From Rhizobium sp. BT04 (GTDB lineage Bacteria > Pseudomonadota > Alphaproteobacteria > Rhizobiales > Rhizobiaceae), in contig NZ_CP125652.1 of assembly GCF_030053135.1 (NCBI RefSeq), positions 1,488,001-1,552,000 of the forward strand: DNA of 64,000 bases, in the 5' to 3' direction. Below, in pieces: positions 1-8,411 of the stretch (position 1 is its first letter; every line of letters begins with the position of its first letter). The notes beneath the pieces are model-generated. The model saw only the letters and a list, made by a program, of their open reading frames with translations, had not been told where the DNA came from and did no database searches. A program made the translations under genes and the position numbers.

Positions 1-413
1 GTCGTGCCGATCATCGCCGCCGCATGCCCCGCATGCGCCCAGATCTGCCGGACGAAGGAGGCGACGGAGGTTTTGCCCGCCGTGCCGGTGACGGCAACCA
101 TCGTATCGGGCTGCCTGCCGTGGAAGCGCGAAGCGGCGATGGAAAGGAAACGCCGCGGCTCTTTGACCGCAAGAACCGGAATGGAGGCATCGATGGCTTG
201 GGAGGCGACCGCCACCGCAGCACCGCGGCCGGCGGCATCCGCAATGAAGCCCGCGCCATCAGCCTTGGTGCCGGCGACCGCGACGAAGGCATAACCCGGC
301 GCCACATGGCGGCTATCCGAAGACAGGCCTGAAATATCAAGCAAGCCTGCCGGGCCTTCGAGCTGTGCTTCAAGTTCCGGAAACTGATCTCCGGCCAGGT
401 CTCGCAATTTCAT
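1..413 (-). CDS. murE: UDP-N-acetylmuramoyl-tripeptide ligase MurE, N-terminal part (runs off the window edge)
   Basis: MurE is the cytoplasmic Mur ligase that adds the third residue (meso-diaminopimelate in Gram-negatives) to UDP-MurNAc-L-Ala-D-Glu. Only the first 137 codons lie in the window. They contain the Mur N-terminal fold (DISGLSSDSRHVAPGYAFVA) and the ATP-binding P-loop (VTGTAGKTS) near residue 110. The position straight after ftsI matches the conserved dcw order. The start at 413 (MKLRDLAG) is used; an in-frame ATG at 473, only 6 bp after the ftsI stop, would add 20 residues and cannot be excluded. Identity is secure because of the P-loop, the N-terminal fold and the gene order together. 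Confidence 0.9.
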   Translation of the reverse strand, partial: MKLRDLAGDQFPELEAQLEGPAGLLDISGLSSDSRHVAPGYAFVAVAGTKADGAGFIADAAGRGAAVAVASQAIDASIPVLAVKEPRRFLSIAASRFHGRQPDTMVAVTGTAGKTSVASFVRQIWAHAGHAAAMIGT

Positions 414-479
414 CGCACGCACTTTTCTCTGTTGAAGCCGGTTCACCCCTCGCGAATCGGCGTCGATATTCATTCACAC

Positions 480-2237
480 TCAATAAGACACCAGCAAGGC
501 CGATCGGCCCTCCCCGAATTTCGGCTCGATGCCGAGAATGGGGGCCGCGCGGCGGATGATCTCACGGGCAATCGGGCCGGCGGTACCGGCGGAGATCGTT
601 CCGCCATATTGCTTTTCGCCGGTCTTCGGCTCGTCGCAGAAGGTGATCACCGCATATTTGGGATCGTTGATGGGGAATGCGGCAATGAAGGAATTGAAGT
701 TCAGTGTCGCCGAATACCGCCCGTTCACCACCTTGTCGGCCGTCCCGGTCTTGCTGCCGACGGCAAAGCCCGGCACGCGGGCAACACGCCCGGAACCCTT
801 GTACCCGTTGAAGTCAAGCAGATAGCGGATCTCGTCGCTGGTCGTCTTCTTGATCACCTGCGTGGCGATCTCATCGGCCTGTTCGCGCGTGCGCGGTAGG
901 AATGTCGGCTCGATCAGCTTGCCGCCATTGACGAGAGCGGCCGCCGCCACCCCTGTCTGCAGCGCCGTCGTCGAGACACCATGGCCGAAGGAGATCGTGA
1001 TCGAATTGATCTTCTTCCAGACGCGCGGCTGGCTCGGCATCTTCACTTCGGGCAACTCGGTCTGCATCTTCGTCAACAGGCCGAACTTGGTCAGATAGTC
1101 CTTCTGCGCGTCGATGCCGACGATGTCTATGACGCGCGCCGTGCCGATATTCGAAGAATACTGGAAAATCTCGGGAACGGTCAGCCAGCGGCGCTGTCCA
1201 TGAAAATCGTGGATGGTGAAGCCGCCGATATAGATCGATTTGCTGGCATCGAAACTGTCGGTCATCTTCACTTTGCCGGTGTCGAGCGCCATCGCCAGTG
1301 AAAAGGTCTTGAAGGTCGAGCCCATTTCGAACGTGCCGTTGGTCATTCGGTTGAGCCAACCGTCCTTGGCGCCTTCCTGCGGCTCGTTCGGATCGAAATC
1401 CGGCGCCGACGCCATCGCCAGCACCTCTCCCGTATGCACGTCGATAACAGCGGCACCCGCCCCCTTGGACTGGAAGTTGTTCACGGCGTTGACGACCGCA
1501 TCCCGGACGATATTCTGCACGCGCAGGTCAATCGAAAGCCGCACCGGCTCGAGCGGCTGGTCGCTGGTCATGCCGACCGAAGCGAGGTCGGCAAGTCCCT
1601 GATCGTCGATATATTTCTCCATTCCGGCGACGCCGCGGTTGTCGATATTGACGTAGCCGAGGATGTGCGCGGCAGTCGAGCCGCCCGGATAGAAGCGGCG
1701 CTTCTCCGGCCGGAAGCCGATGCCGGGAATGCCGAGCGCCAGGATCTGGCTCTGCTGCTTCGGCGTCAGCTGCCGGCGCAACCAGGCGAAATGCGAGGTC
1801 TTGACCGAAAGCTTCTTATAGGTGTCCCTCACATCGAGTTCGGGCAGCACCGTTGAAAGCTTCTCGACCGCCTCGTCGGCATCGACGATCTTGTTGGGCT
1901 CGGCAAACAGCGAGACGGTGCGGATGTCGGTCGCCAGCACTTCGCCGTTGCGGTCGAGAATGTCGGGGCGCGAGGCCATCAGCCGATCGGGCGGCAGGAT
2001 GCTGGAGACGACTTCCTGATCCTTCATCGCATATTCGACGAGGCGGCCGCCGATGATGACGTAAACCCCCATGAAGCCGAGGATCAGCAGGCCGACGCGG
2101 CTTTTTGCCTGCCCCGATTTTTTCTTGCGCGACCCCTCGATCGCCAGGCCGGCGGAGGGACCGCCGAAACGGTTATAAACGCCGGCGGAAAAATGCGCCT
2201 GGCTCTTCAAAACCATGATGCGGGAAAGAAACGACAT
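480..2237 (-). CDS. ftsI: Peptidoglycan D,D-transpeptidase FtsI (PBP3, division-specific)
   Basis: This is the septal class B penicillin-binding protein that cross-links peptidoglycan during division, anchored in the inner membrane. The 585 residues show a basic N-terminus, one membrane segment (LLILGFMGVYVIIGG, about residues 50-65), a PBP dimerisation domain (DILDRNGEVLATD) and the transpeptidase domain. The active-site triad is complete: SxxK in GSTFKTF, SxN in YSSN and KTG in SKTGTADK. Its ATG shares one base with the ftsL stop (TAATG), which indicates translational coupling. Length and motifs are normal for the family. Confidence 0.96.
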   Translation of the reverse strand: MSFLSRIMVLKSQAHFSAGVYNRFGGPSAGLAIEGSRKKKSGQAKSRVGLLILGFMGVYVIIGGRLVEYAMKDQEVVSSILPPDRLMASRPDILDRNGEVLATDIRTVSLFAEPNKIVDADEAVEKLSTVLPELDVRDTYKKLSVKTSHFAWLRRQLTPKQQSQILALGIPGIGFRPEKRRFYPGGSTAAHILGYVNIDNRGVAGMEKYIDDQGLADLASVGMTSDQPLEPVRLSIDLRVQNIVRDAVVNAVNNFQSKGAGAAVIDVHTGEVLAMASAPDFDPNEPQEGAKDGWLNRMTNGTFEMGSTFKTFSLAMALDTGKVKMTDSFDASKSIYIGGFTIHDFHGQRRWLTVPEIFQYSSNIGTARVIDIVGIDAQKDYLTKFGLLTKMQTELPEVKMPSQPRVWKKINSITISFGHGVSTTALQTGVAAAALVNGGKLIEPTFLPRTREQADEIATQVIKKTTSDEIRYLLDFNGYKGSGRVARVPGFAVGSKTGTADKVVNGRYSATLNFNSFIAAFPINDPKYAVITFCDEPKTGEKQYGGTISAGTAGPIAREIIRRAAPILGIEPKFGEGRSALLVSY

Positions 2238-2767
2238 TATTCCACCGACCCCGTTTCGATCTCGTCTGCCTCATCCTCCGCCCCGCCATCGAGCGTCACT
2301 GCGCCGTGCGGCTCCACTGCGCCGCGCGGCGCGGGCGTCGGAACGGGCTGCCCCTTGCCGGTCGCGCCTTTGGCGCTGGCCTCGGTCGCGCCTTTGGCGC
2401 TGGCCACAGTCGCACCCTTGGCGCCCGCCCCGGCCGCACCGTTGGCTTTGGCCTCAGTCACATCGGGCACGGGAACCTCGGATTTCAACATCGGCAATTC
2501 CTTGGCATGCACCAGCGCCGTCGATTCCGTCGGCTGCAGCTGCAGTTCGTCATCATAGGCCTTGACCAGCCGTTCCAGACGGTTTGGCTGCGATTGCAGC
2601 GCCCAGTCGGCCTTGAGAAGGTCGATCGTGTCCTCCTCGAGCTTGATCTCGGCTTCGAGGCGATGAACCTCCTCGAGCTTCAATTCGGCGCGATGCTTGA
2701 TCGTGTAAGTGACGGCGGCGGTGGCCGTCATAACGCCGATAAGCACGAGATCGAACGTTTTCAGCAT
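2237..2767 (-). CDS. ftsL: Cell division protein FtsL-like, with repetitive Ala/Gly/Lys C-terminal tail
   Basis: FtsL is a bitopic divisome protein that forms a periplasmic coiled coil with FtsB/FtsQ. The 176 residues begin with a membrane segment (LVLIGVMTATAAVTYTI), followed by a Glu/Leu-rich coiled coil (about residues 25-60, LKLEEVHRLEAEIKLEED). The FtsL call rests on this topology and on its place between rsmH and ftsI. The start at 2767 follows GGAGG and lies one base after the rsmH stop. From about residue 105 the tail is low complexity with AKGAT repeats encoded by 24-bp tandem repeats, and then becomes acidic. Such an extended tail is not part of the FtsL core. Confidence 0.88.
   Translation of the reverse strand: MLKTFDLVLIGVMTATAAVTYTIKHRAELKLEEVHRLEAEIKLEEDTIDLLKADWALQSQPNRLERLVKAYDDELQLQPTESTALVHAKELPMLKSEVPVPDVTEAKANGAAGAGAKGATVASAKGATEASAKGATGKGQPVPTPAPRGAVEPHGAVTLDGGAEDEADEIETGSVE
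2361..2456 (-). repeat. Four 24-bp tandem repeats inside ftsL
   Basis: Copies begin at 2361, 2385, 2409 and 2433 on the plus strand. The first two share GTCGCGCCTTTGGCGCTGGC and differ only in the last three bases; the third and fourth are increasingly diverged. In frame they encode eight-residue units built on AKGAT. Because the unit is a multiple of three, copy-number change would keep the reading frame. Confidence 0.85.
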
Positions 2768-2768
2768 A

Positions 2769-3794
2769 TCAACCTCCAAGCTTTCCGAGACTGGCGAGAT
2801 TAGGAAAGCCGAAGAGCGACATATCCGCAGCTTCGGCGGCGGCATCCGTTCTCTGACCGGCGCGCAGCTTGGCGGAGCGGGCGCGCGGATTGATCTCCGC
2901 CTCCGCCTCGCTTGCCGAAACCATCGACTTGCCCACAGCCGCAAACGTTGCCGCCCGCTCATGCGCGACCGGCAGATGCCGCGACCCCGACGCCTTGCCG
3001 GCACGGTCGGAGAAGAATTTCTTGACGATGCGGTCTTCGAGCGAATGAAAGGTGACGACGACGAGCCGGCCGCCCGGCTTCAGCACCGCTTCCGCCGCAA
3101 ACAGCGCCTGCGCGAGTTCACCGAGCTCGTCGTTGACGAAAATCCGCAAGGCCTGGAAAACGCGCGTTGCCGGATGGATCTTGTCCTTCATCTTGCGCGG
3201 GGTGACGAGCTCGATGAGACCGGCAAGATCGCGCGTCGTTTCGAACGGCTTTTCCTCTCGACGCTTCTCGATCGCATGCGCGATGCGCGGCGACTGGCTT
3301 TCCTCGCCAAGGAAATGAAAGATGCGGATGAGGTCGGCGACCTTGGCACGATTGACGACATCGGCGGCCGAAACGCCTGTCGCCGACATGCGCATGTCGA
3401 GCGGCCCGTTCTTCTGGAAGGAGAATCCGCGCTCGGCCTCATCGATCTGCATGGAGGAAACGCCGATATCGAGCACGACGCCGTCAAGTCCCCCTTGCGG
3501 CGCATGATCGGCGAGATGTGAGAATTGCGAATGAACGAGCTTGAGACGGCCGCCATGGGCGGCGACCATTGCCTGGCCAGCGGCAATCGCGCTGGGGTCG
3601 CGGTCGAGCGCGATCACCTCGGCGCCGGCCGCGAGGATGGCCGAGCTGTAGCCGCCCGCACCGAATGTGCCGTCAAGGATGAGCTTGCCGGGTGCGGGCG
3701 CCAGCGCTGAAAGCACTTCGTCGAGAAGAACCGGAATGTGACGAACCGGTCCGCCACCGGCATCAGTTGAACCTCCGCCAGGATTCGCCGCCAT
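2769..3794 (-). CDS. rsmH: 16S rRNA (cytosine1402-N4)-methyltransferase RsmH (MraW)
   Basis: RsmH methylates N4 of C1402 in the 16S rRNA decoding centre using S-adenosylmethionine. The 341 residues contain [10 protein letters not shown] at the start, the SAM-binding loop [17 protein letters not shown], the motif [11 protein letters not shown], then RGFSF and the conserved [13 protein letters not shown] near the C-terminus. The start at 3794 (MAANPGG) is preceded by GAGCGAGGGAACGG; an open frame continues upstream through mraZ in another phase but does not resemble the family. It lies 17 bp after mraZ and 1 bp before ftsL, clearly in one operon. Confidence 0.95.
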   Translation of the reverse strand: MAANPGGGSTDAGGGPVRHIPVLLDEVLSALAPAPGKLILDGTFGAGGYSSAILAAGAEVIALDRDPSAIAAGQAMVAAHGGRLKLVHSQFSHLADHAPQGGLDGVVLDIGVSSMQIDEAERGFSFQKNGPLDMRMSATGVSAADVVNRAKVADLIRIFHFLGEESQSPRIAHAIEKRREEKPFETTRDLAGLIELVTPRKMKDKIHPATRVFQALRIFVNDELGELAQALFAAEAVLKPGGRLVVVTFHSLEDRIVKKFFSDRAGKASGSRHLPVAHERAATFAAVGKSMVSASEAEAEINPRARSAKLRAGQRTDAAAEAADMSLFGFPNLASLGKLGG

Positions 3795-3811
3795 TCCGTT
3801 CCCTCGCTCTT

Positions 3812-4249
3812 TCAGGAACGCTTGCCCGCCAGCTTGCGCTCCCCTCGTGCCTGCGCCTGCGCGGCCACAAAAGCCTGCGGCTGCCAGAGCTGAAAATGAT
3901 CCGCCCGACCGACGAAGGTCACTTCGTCCGAGATGCCGGTAAAGCCGCGAATGAAATCCGTGACCATCAGCCGCCCCTCGGCGTCGAGCTTCATGAAGAC
4001 CCCGCCCCCATGAATGAGAAGCGACATCTCGTTCGCATCCGGCGAAAACGGATCCTCCGCTGCAATCTGCCGTTCGAATCTTTCGAGAAGATCCGGACCG
4101 CCGACGCTGATCGCCGGAAACACAAAGTCCTGAAAGCAATAAAGCTCCTGAACGTTGCGCTGCGCCAGCACGGAACGAAATGCCGAAGGCACGGAAACCC
4201 TGCCCTTGGCATCGATCCTGTTGGTCGCGTTCGAAAGGAAGCGGCTCAT
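3812..4249 (-). CDS. mraZ: Transcriptional regulator MraZ
   Basis: MraZ is the first gene of the dcw cluster and encodes a ring-forming DNA-binding protein with two AbrB-like half-domains. The 145 residues carry both signature segments, [16 protein letters not shown] near residue 10 and [15 protein letters not shown] near residue 90. Known MraZ proteins bind TGGG-type direct repeats in their own promoter, and four such repeats lie upstream at 4423-4456. The start MSRFLSN is chosen by family alignment; an ATG 12 bp earlier (MFRV) is in frame and also possible. Confidence 0.93.
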   Translation of the reverse strand: MSRFLSNATNRIDAKGRVSVPSAFRSVLAQRNVQELYCFQDFVFPAISVGGPDLLERFERQIAAEDPFSPDANEMSLLIHGGGVFMKLDAEGRLMVTDFIRGFTGISDEVTFVGRADHFQLWQPQAFVAAQAQARGERKLAGKRS

Positions 4250-4422
4250 CACACGAAACATCCGTTCCCGCAGGGATCCGGACCAAAAGTCGCCCGAAAC
4301 TCCCGATATCAGGCACAGCTTCGCAAGCCGGATGAGCAAAAACCCCTCCGACGCTTCCGGAGCGGAAGACGCCTTTGCTTTGCGATGAACGGGCAGGTGA
4401 TTGCCCCGGTGCAGTGCACATT

Positions 4423-4456
4423 TGGGATAGCATGGGACCATATGGGCGTCAATGGG
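4423..4456 (-). promoter_or_regulatory. MraZ-box array overlapping the likely dcw promoter
   Basis: On the plus strand TGGG occurs at 4423, 4433, 4443 and 4453, four copies with an exact 10-bp period (TGGGN plus 5-nt spacers). On the minus strand the same bases hold a promoter-like pair: TTGACG (4452-4447) and TATCCC (4429-4424), separated by 17 bp and pointing at mraZ. MraZ is known to bind TGGGN direct repeats with 5-nt spacers, so autoregulation is the natural reading. The promoter assignment is weaker than the repeat array. Confidence 0.75.
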
Positions 4457-4679
4457 ATACGCCCAGTTTGCAATGGACGCATGATCAAAAATTTATAAGC
4501 CGTTAAGTTTAACAAAGGGTTAGGATCACCACTCGCACGAGGCGTAACGACGGCACTTTCACAAAAACGAATTTCCGCCCGAAGGGATGCATCAGCATCT
4601 CCTTGAAAACATTTTGTTTCAGCGGCTTATATGGAAATTATCCCGCGATTCGGCGGCTGATCGCGCCACAAATGTTAAT
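4457..4679. other. Intergenic region between the dcw promoter and rnpB
   Basis: Together with the mraZ leader (4250-4422) this forms a gene-free stretch of about 430 bp. It is AT-richer than its surroundings around 4480-4520 and 4600-4680. The 177-codon open frame crossing 4587-5120 on the plus strand lies antisense to the RNase P RNA and is not a gene. No further feature is recognised. Confidence 0.5.
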
Positions 4680-5081
4680 CGCCAGTTGGCCTGTAAGCCG
4701 GGTTCTGTATGGCTCCGGCGTGAACCGGAACGTGGCAGCCATTCCTCTGGGACAGCGCTCGCACGCTGCCTCACGCAACCCACCCGGATGACTGGCCTGG
4801 AAACCAGCCGGAGAGCCTTTCGGCTCGCCGCGTCATCCCTATTCGGTCTTGCTCCCGGTGGGGTTTACCGTGCCATTTCCGTTGCCGGAGATGCGGTGGG
4901 CTCTTACCCCACCCTTTCACCCTTACCTGTCATGACAGGCGGTTTGCTTTCTGTGGCACTTTCCCTGAGGTCGCCCTCGCCGGACGTTATCCGGCACCGT
5001 GTTTCCGTGGAGCCCGGACTTTCCTCACCCTACCGCCTTTCGGCATTGGTAAAGCGCGGCTGCCCAGCCAACTGGCAGGGC
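4680..5081 (-). ncRNA. rnpB: RNase P RNA (M1 RNA, bacterial type A)
   Basis: This is the catalytic RNA of ribonuclease P, which matures tRNA 5' ends. Read on the minus strand it contains the diagnostic elements GAGGAAAGTCCGGGCTCC near the 5' end, the segment AGGGTGAAAGGGTGGGGTAAGAG, a GCACGGTAAACCCCACCGGG segment and the 3' core AGAACCCGGCTTACAGGCC. The ends pair as helix P1 (GCCAGTTGGC with GCCAACTGGC), which sets the boundaries to within a few bases. Length of about 400 nt fits alphaproteobacterial type A RNAs. Confidence 0.95.
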
Positions 5082-5130
5082 TCCCATAAACGAGAGAGAT
5101 GGCAATTGCTATCGAAATAAATGATATGGC

Positions 5131-6306
5131 TTAGCGAAATTGCGGTGTGAAATCCGTGGAGTAGCCCTGCGCGCTGATTCCGCCTGACAAAAGCAGCTCG
5201 GCTCCGAGCCGGCCGATTTCATCCGAGCTCTTGGCGGATGTGCCGGCACAGCCCGTCAACACGGCGATTTCTGGCGATGAGGTATAACCGATCATCGGGT
5301 AGCCGCTTTCCGTCTCCGACACGATGCAGGCCGCCGTCGAGATCGAGAGCGGCACCGTGTCGGGCACGAGACCTTCGACGATGCGGGTGAGATGCGCGCG
5401 TACGCTGTCGCGCCCCTCGGTCTTGAACCAGGCGCGCATCGCCGCCTCGTCGCGGAGGACCAGATCGTCCGGGTCGCCGCCGATCTTCAGGTAGAATTTG
5501 CTGTCGGGATAACGGATCGGTGGCAGCAGATAGATATGAATGTCAGGTGTTTTGAAAATCAGTGACGGCATCCCGGCCAGGCGCGCCGCATCGGCCTTGC
5601 TGACCTCGAACAGCGTCACGGTCCGGGCATAAACCGTCATGGCAACAGGCCGCGGCAACAGATTCTCCGCAATGGAAAATCCGCCCGCCGCCAGCAGCAC
5701 CTTTTCAGCGCGATAGCTCTGACCTCCCGATGTCTTGACGACCGCCGACCCGCCCTCGCTGCCGATTGAGACGACATAGTCACGGATAACCGCCGCACCC
5801 GCCTTTTCGGCCAGCAGCGACTGTGCCTTGACCAGCTTGCGCGGGCTGATATGCCCGGCCCCCTTCGCCTCGAAGACGCCGGCGCCGCCGTCAGGAAAGG
5901 CGAAGAAAGGAAAGGCGGCCTTCAGCCCTGCCTCATCGAGAAGGCTGGTTTCGACGCCGAGCGAAATAGCCGCCTTCCGGGTGTTTTCGAGATAGTCGCT
6001 TCCATCCGGCGCGACGACGACGCAGCCAACCTCGCGGTAGAAGTCGATGCCGCTGTCGCGGGCGAGCTCGTCATAACGGCCGATCGAGCGGTTGGCGAGC
6101 AGCGCCCAGTTGCGGTCGGGATCGATGGTGCGGGTGATGCGCCCCTCGTCGTAATGGCTGGCGAAGACGCCCTGATGCGCCTTGCGATCATCAGGCTCAT
6201 CCGGGCCGATCACCGCCACGCCATCGGTCTGCCGCGCCAGATGCCGCGCGGCGGCGGCTCCCATCAGCCCGCGGCCGACGACGATATATTTGAAATCGAC
6301 TGCCAT
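5131..6306 (-). CDS. FAD-dependent oxidoreductase of the DAO/sarcosine-oxidase type (copy 2 of a tandem pair)
   Basis: A 391-residue flavoprotein of the D-amino-acid-oxidase fold, expected to oxidise a secondary amine or amino acid in the cytoplasm. Seen directly: the N-terminal dinucleotide-binding motif VGRGLMGAAAARHL, a second FAD segment VLLAAGGFS near residue 215, and a C-terminal segment (GYPMIGYTSSPEIAVLTGCAG) that closes the FAD site in this fold. It lies 10 bp after a close paralogue (6317-7504) and both begin MAVDF, so the pair arose by tandem duplication and is co-transcribed. The substrate is not deducible. Confidence 0.85.
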   Translation of the reverse strand: MAVDFKYIVVGRGLMGAAAARHLARQTDGVAVIGPDEPDDRKAHQGVFASHYDEGRITRTIDPDRNWALLANRSIGRYDELARDSGIDFYREVGCVVVAPDGSDYLENTRKAAISLGVETSLLDEAGLKAAFPFFAFPDGGAGVFEAKGAGHISPRKLVKAQSLLAEKAGAAVIRDYVVSIGSEGGSAVVKTSGGQSYRAEKVLLAAGGFSIAENLLPRPVAMTVYARTVTLFEVSKADAARLAGMPSLIFKTPDIHIYLLPPIRYPDSKFYLKIGGDPDDLVLRDEAAMRAWFKTEGRDSVRAHLTRIVEGLVPDTVPLSISTAACIVSETESGYPMIGYTSSPEIAVLTGCAGTSAKSSDEIGRLGAELLLSGGISAQGYSTDFTPQFR

Positions 6307-6316
6307 GTTATCCCTC

Positions 6317-7504
6317 TCAAGCGAAGACCGGCGTCAGCGCGCGGCCGAAATCCTCATCCAAGAGCCGTCCTTCCGCCAGAAGCACGGCGCCGAGGCGCCC
6401 GAGTTCGTCGGAAGATTTGGCTGCCACGAAATTACCGCCGGTGAGCACGCCGATGCGCGGCGACTGCGTGAAGCCGACATAGGGGTAGCCGGTCGGCGTG
6501 AAATTCGCCACACATGGGCCTGAAGTAACCGGGCAGCCGGCAAGCTCCGGCATCAGCTGCAGGGCGATGCGCGAGAGGTGATCGCGTTCGGCCGCACTGC
6601 CGTCGGAACGGAACCACGCGCCGGCATCCTCCAGCTTCTGGAAGGAAAGCGCCTCGGTATCGCCGCCGAGTTTTAGATAGGTCTTGCCGTCGGGATAACG
6701 CACCGGCGGCAGAATATAGATGTGGTCCTCTTCCCGATCGCCGAGCACGATGGTCGACGGCATATCGCCGAAGATCGCCATCTCACGCTCGCCCATTTCG
6801 TAAAAGACGACCGTGCGCCCCATCACCCTGGTATCGATGGGACGCGGCAGCAGGCTATGAAAATTGCTGAAGCCGCCGGCCGCGACCAGTACGCGCTCGG
6901 CGCTGTAGCTTCTGCCGCCGGCCGTCACTTCGACATGCGAACCCGCGTCGCGCACGGACGTCGCGGTTGCCTCGATCAGCGAGACGCCGCCCAGTTCGGC
7001 AAGCCACGCCTGCGCCCGCACCAGCGCCCGCGGGTTGATGTGGCCGGCGCGCTTGCGCTCGAAATATCCCGTGAAATCAGGATCGACGGCAAGATAGGAA
7101 AAACGTTGGCGAAGTTCCGACGGCACGATGGTCTCGATATCGCTGCCGAGCGTCCGGCTGATCGTCAGCGCCCGGTTGATATAGTCCTGCTCATCCTTTG
7201 GCGTCGGACCGGCAAAGAGGCAGCCAACCTCGGAATAAAAGGAAATGCCGCTCCTTGCCTCGATCTCACGGTAACGGTCGAGCGCACGGGCGGCGAAGGT
7301 TCCCCAGGCCAGATTGCCGTCGAAGGTGCGGGTGATGCGCGCTTCGTCATAATGGCTGGCGAAGACGCCATCATGGGCCTTGCGCTCCTCCGGCTCGCGC
7401 GGGCCGATCAGCGCAATGCCGTCGGCCATCGAGGAGAGATGCCGCGCAGCCGCCGCGCCCATCATGCCGCGCCCGATAACGATGAACCTGAAATCGACTG
7501 CCAT
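6317..7504 (-). CDS. FAD-dependent oxidoreductase of the DAO/sarcosine-oxidase type (copy 1 of a tandem pair)
   Basis: The 395 residues parallel the downstream gene along their length, with the FAD motif IGRGMMGAAAARHL, the shared block GVFASHYDEARITRTFD near residue 45, VLVAAGGFS and the C-terminal GYPYVGFTQSPRIGVLTGG. Start 7504 (MAVDF) is preferred over an in-frame ATG at 7531 because the paralogue starts the same way and GAGGTGG lies just upstream. That Shine-Dalgarno sequence sits within a perfect inverted repeat (7508-7526). Likely an amine or amino-acid oxidase; the substrate is unknown, and the paralogues may differ in specificity. Confidence 0.85.
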   Translation of the reverse strand: MAVDFRFIVIGRGMMGAAAARHLSSMADGIALIGPREPEERKAHDGVFASHYDEARITRTFDGNLAWGTFAARALDRYREIEARSGISFYSEVGCLFAGPTPKDEQDYINRALTISRTLGSDIETIVPSELRQRFSYLAVDPDFTGYFERKRAGHINPRALVRAQAWLAELGGVSLIEATATSVRDAGSHVEVTAGGRSYSAERVLVAAGGFSNFHSLLPRPIDTRVMGRTVVFYEMGEREMAIFGDMPSTIVLGDREEDHIYILPPVRYPDGKTYLKLGGDTEALSFQKLEDAGAWFRSDGSAAERDHLSRIALQLMPELAGCPVTSGPCVANFTPTGYPYVGFTQSPRIGVLTGGNFVAAKSSDELGRLGAVLLAEGRLLDEDFGRALTPVFA

Positions 7505-7507
7505 ATC

Positions 7508-7526
7508 CCACCTCATTGCGAGGTGG
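7508..7526 (-). promoter_or_regulatory. Hairpin covering the ribosome-binding site of the first oxidoreductase
   Basis: CCACCTC (7508-7514) and GAGGTGG (7520-7526) form a perfect 7-bp inverted repeat with a 5-nt loop, 4 nt from the start codon at 7504. In mRNA sense GAGGTGG next to the ATG is the ribosome-binding site, so the stem would sequester it. A further CCACCTC follows at 7528-7534. Whether it regulates translation is inference. Confidence 0.5.
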
Positions 7527-7622
7527 TCCACCTCGTTTCAAGCCGGGATATCATGGCAAGCAGGCTGATTCATATCACAAAATTGCCGCAACGGCATCTT
7601 GCCCGGACGCGCGTCACTGTAC

Positions 7623-8150
7623 TCAGTCGAGCATCGCCAGGACCTTGCCGCAATAGGTCTTCGACACCGGGTTCATCCGCGTTGCGGCATGGCCGGCATT
7701 GTATTTGAGGATGGTGTTGCAAGTCTGCCCGCCACCGAGCTGATGGGCGGCGGCCAGATATTTCATGCCGTATTTGATGTTTGTGTCGGGATCGAATAGG
7801 CCCTTGCGTGTGCCGGAATATCCCATCATCCTGGCCGTTGCCGGCTTGATCTGCATCAGGCCCACTTCGCCGGCGCTGCCGCGTGCTTTCGGATTGAAAT
7901 TGCTCTCGACGCGAATGACGGCCTGGGCGAGTGCGACAGGCACATTGTATTCGGCGGCATATTTATTGATCAGCGCGGCATAGGGAACGGCGGTGGAGAA
8001 GTCCGGCATAGCATAGCCGCTCTGGCGATCGACGGTCTTCAGCGAAATGGTTTGCGCCCTGATACCCCAGTCATCATTCGCCGAGGCAAAGTTATACCCT
8101 GCCAGCAGCATGCCGAAGCACGCCGCAGCGCCAACAATAAAATTCTTCAT
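7623..8150 (-). CDS. Small periplasmic lytic transglycosylase (SLT domain)
   Basis: A 175-residue exported enzyme predicted to cleave the MurNAc-GlcNAc bond with anhydro-sugar formation. A signal peptide (MKNFIVGAAACFGMLLAGYNFASA) is followed by a single SLT domain. The catalytic Glu lies in VIRVESNFNPKARG, followed by GEVGLMQIKPATARMMGY and, near the C-terminus, NTILKYNAGH. The domain fills almost the whole mature protein, as in small housekeeping or VirB1-like transglycosylases; no type IV secretion genes are nearby. It stands as a single gene. Confidence 0.9.
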   Translation of the reverse strand: MKNFIVGAAACFGMLLAGYNFASANDDWGIRAQTISLKTVDRQSGYAMPDFSTAVPYAALINKYAAEYNVPVALAQAVIRVESNFNPKARGSAGEVGLMQIKPATARMMGYSGTRKGLFDPDTNIKYGMKYLAAAHQLGGGQTCNTILKYNAGHAATRMNPVSKTYCGKVLAMLD

Positions 8151-8411
8151 ATAGTCTCTTCACTCCGACCCAAAGAATTGCATGACTGCGCGCCTCGCCG
8201 TCATCCGGTCATACGCGATCAAGGACTGATCGCATTCCGCAGCAATTCTTATCGTTTCATTTGGCGCCCATCGTTACACTTGAAAAAGCTGTGAGCGCTG
8301 TTCAGCGGGCGTCCTTAGACCATCGCAATGAGGAGATAATAGGGAAATGATGTGGCGAGACGGTTTTCCCGCCGGTCGCGAGAAATCCGCCCTGATACCT
8401 GGCTCTTCCGA

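Noticed and set aside
3795..4433. Upstream in-frame extension of rsmH to 554 residues
   Set aside because: The extension reads mraZ out of frame. The family start is MAANPGG...[10 protein letters not shown], with a ribosome site.
4587..5120. 177-codon open frame on the plus strand over rnpB
   Set aside because: It lies antisense to an RNA gene with clear RNase P core elements and P1 pairing.
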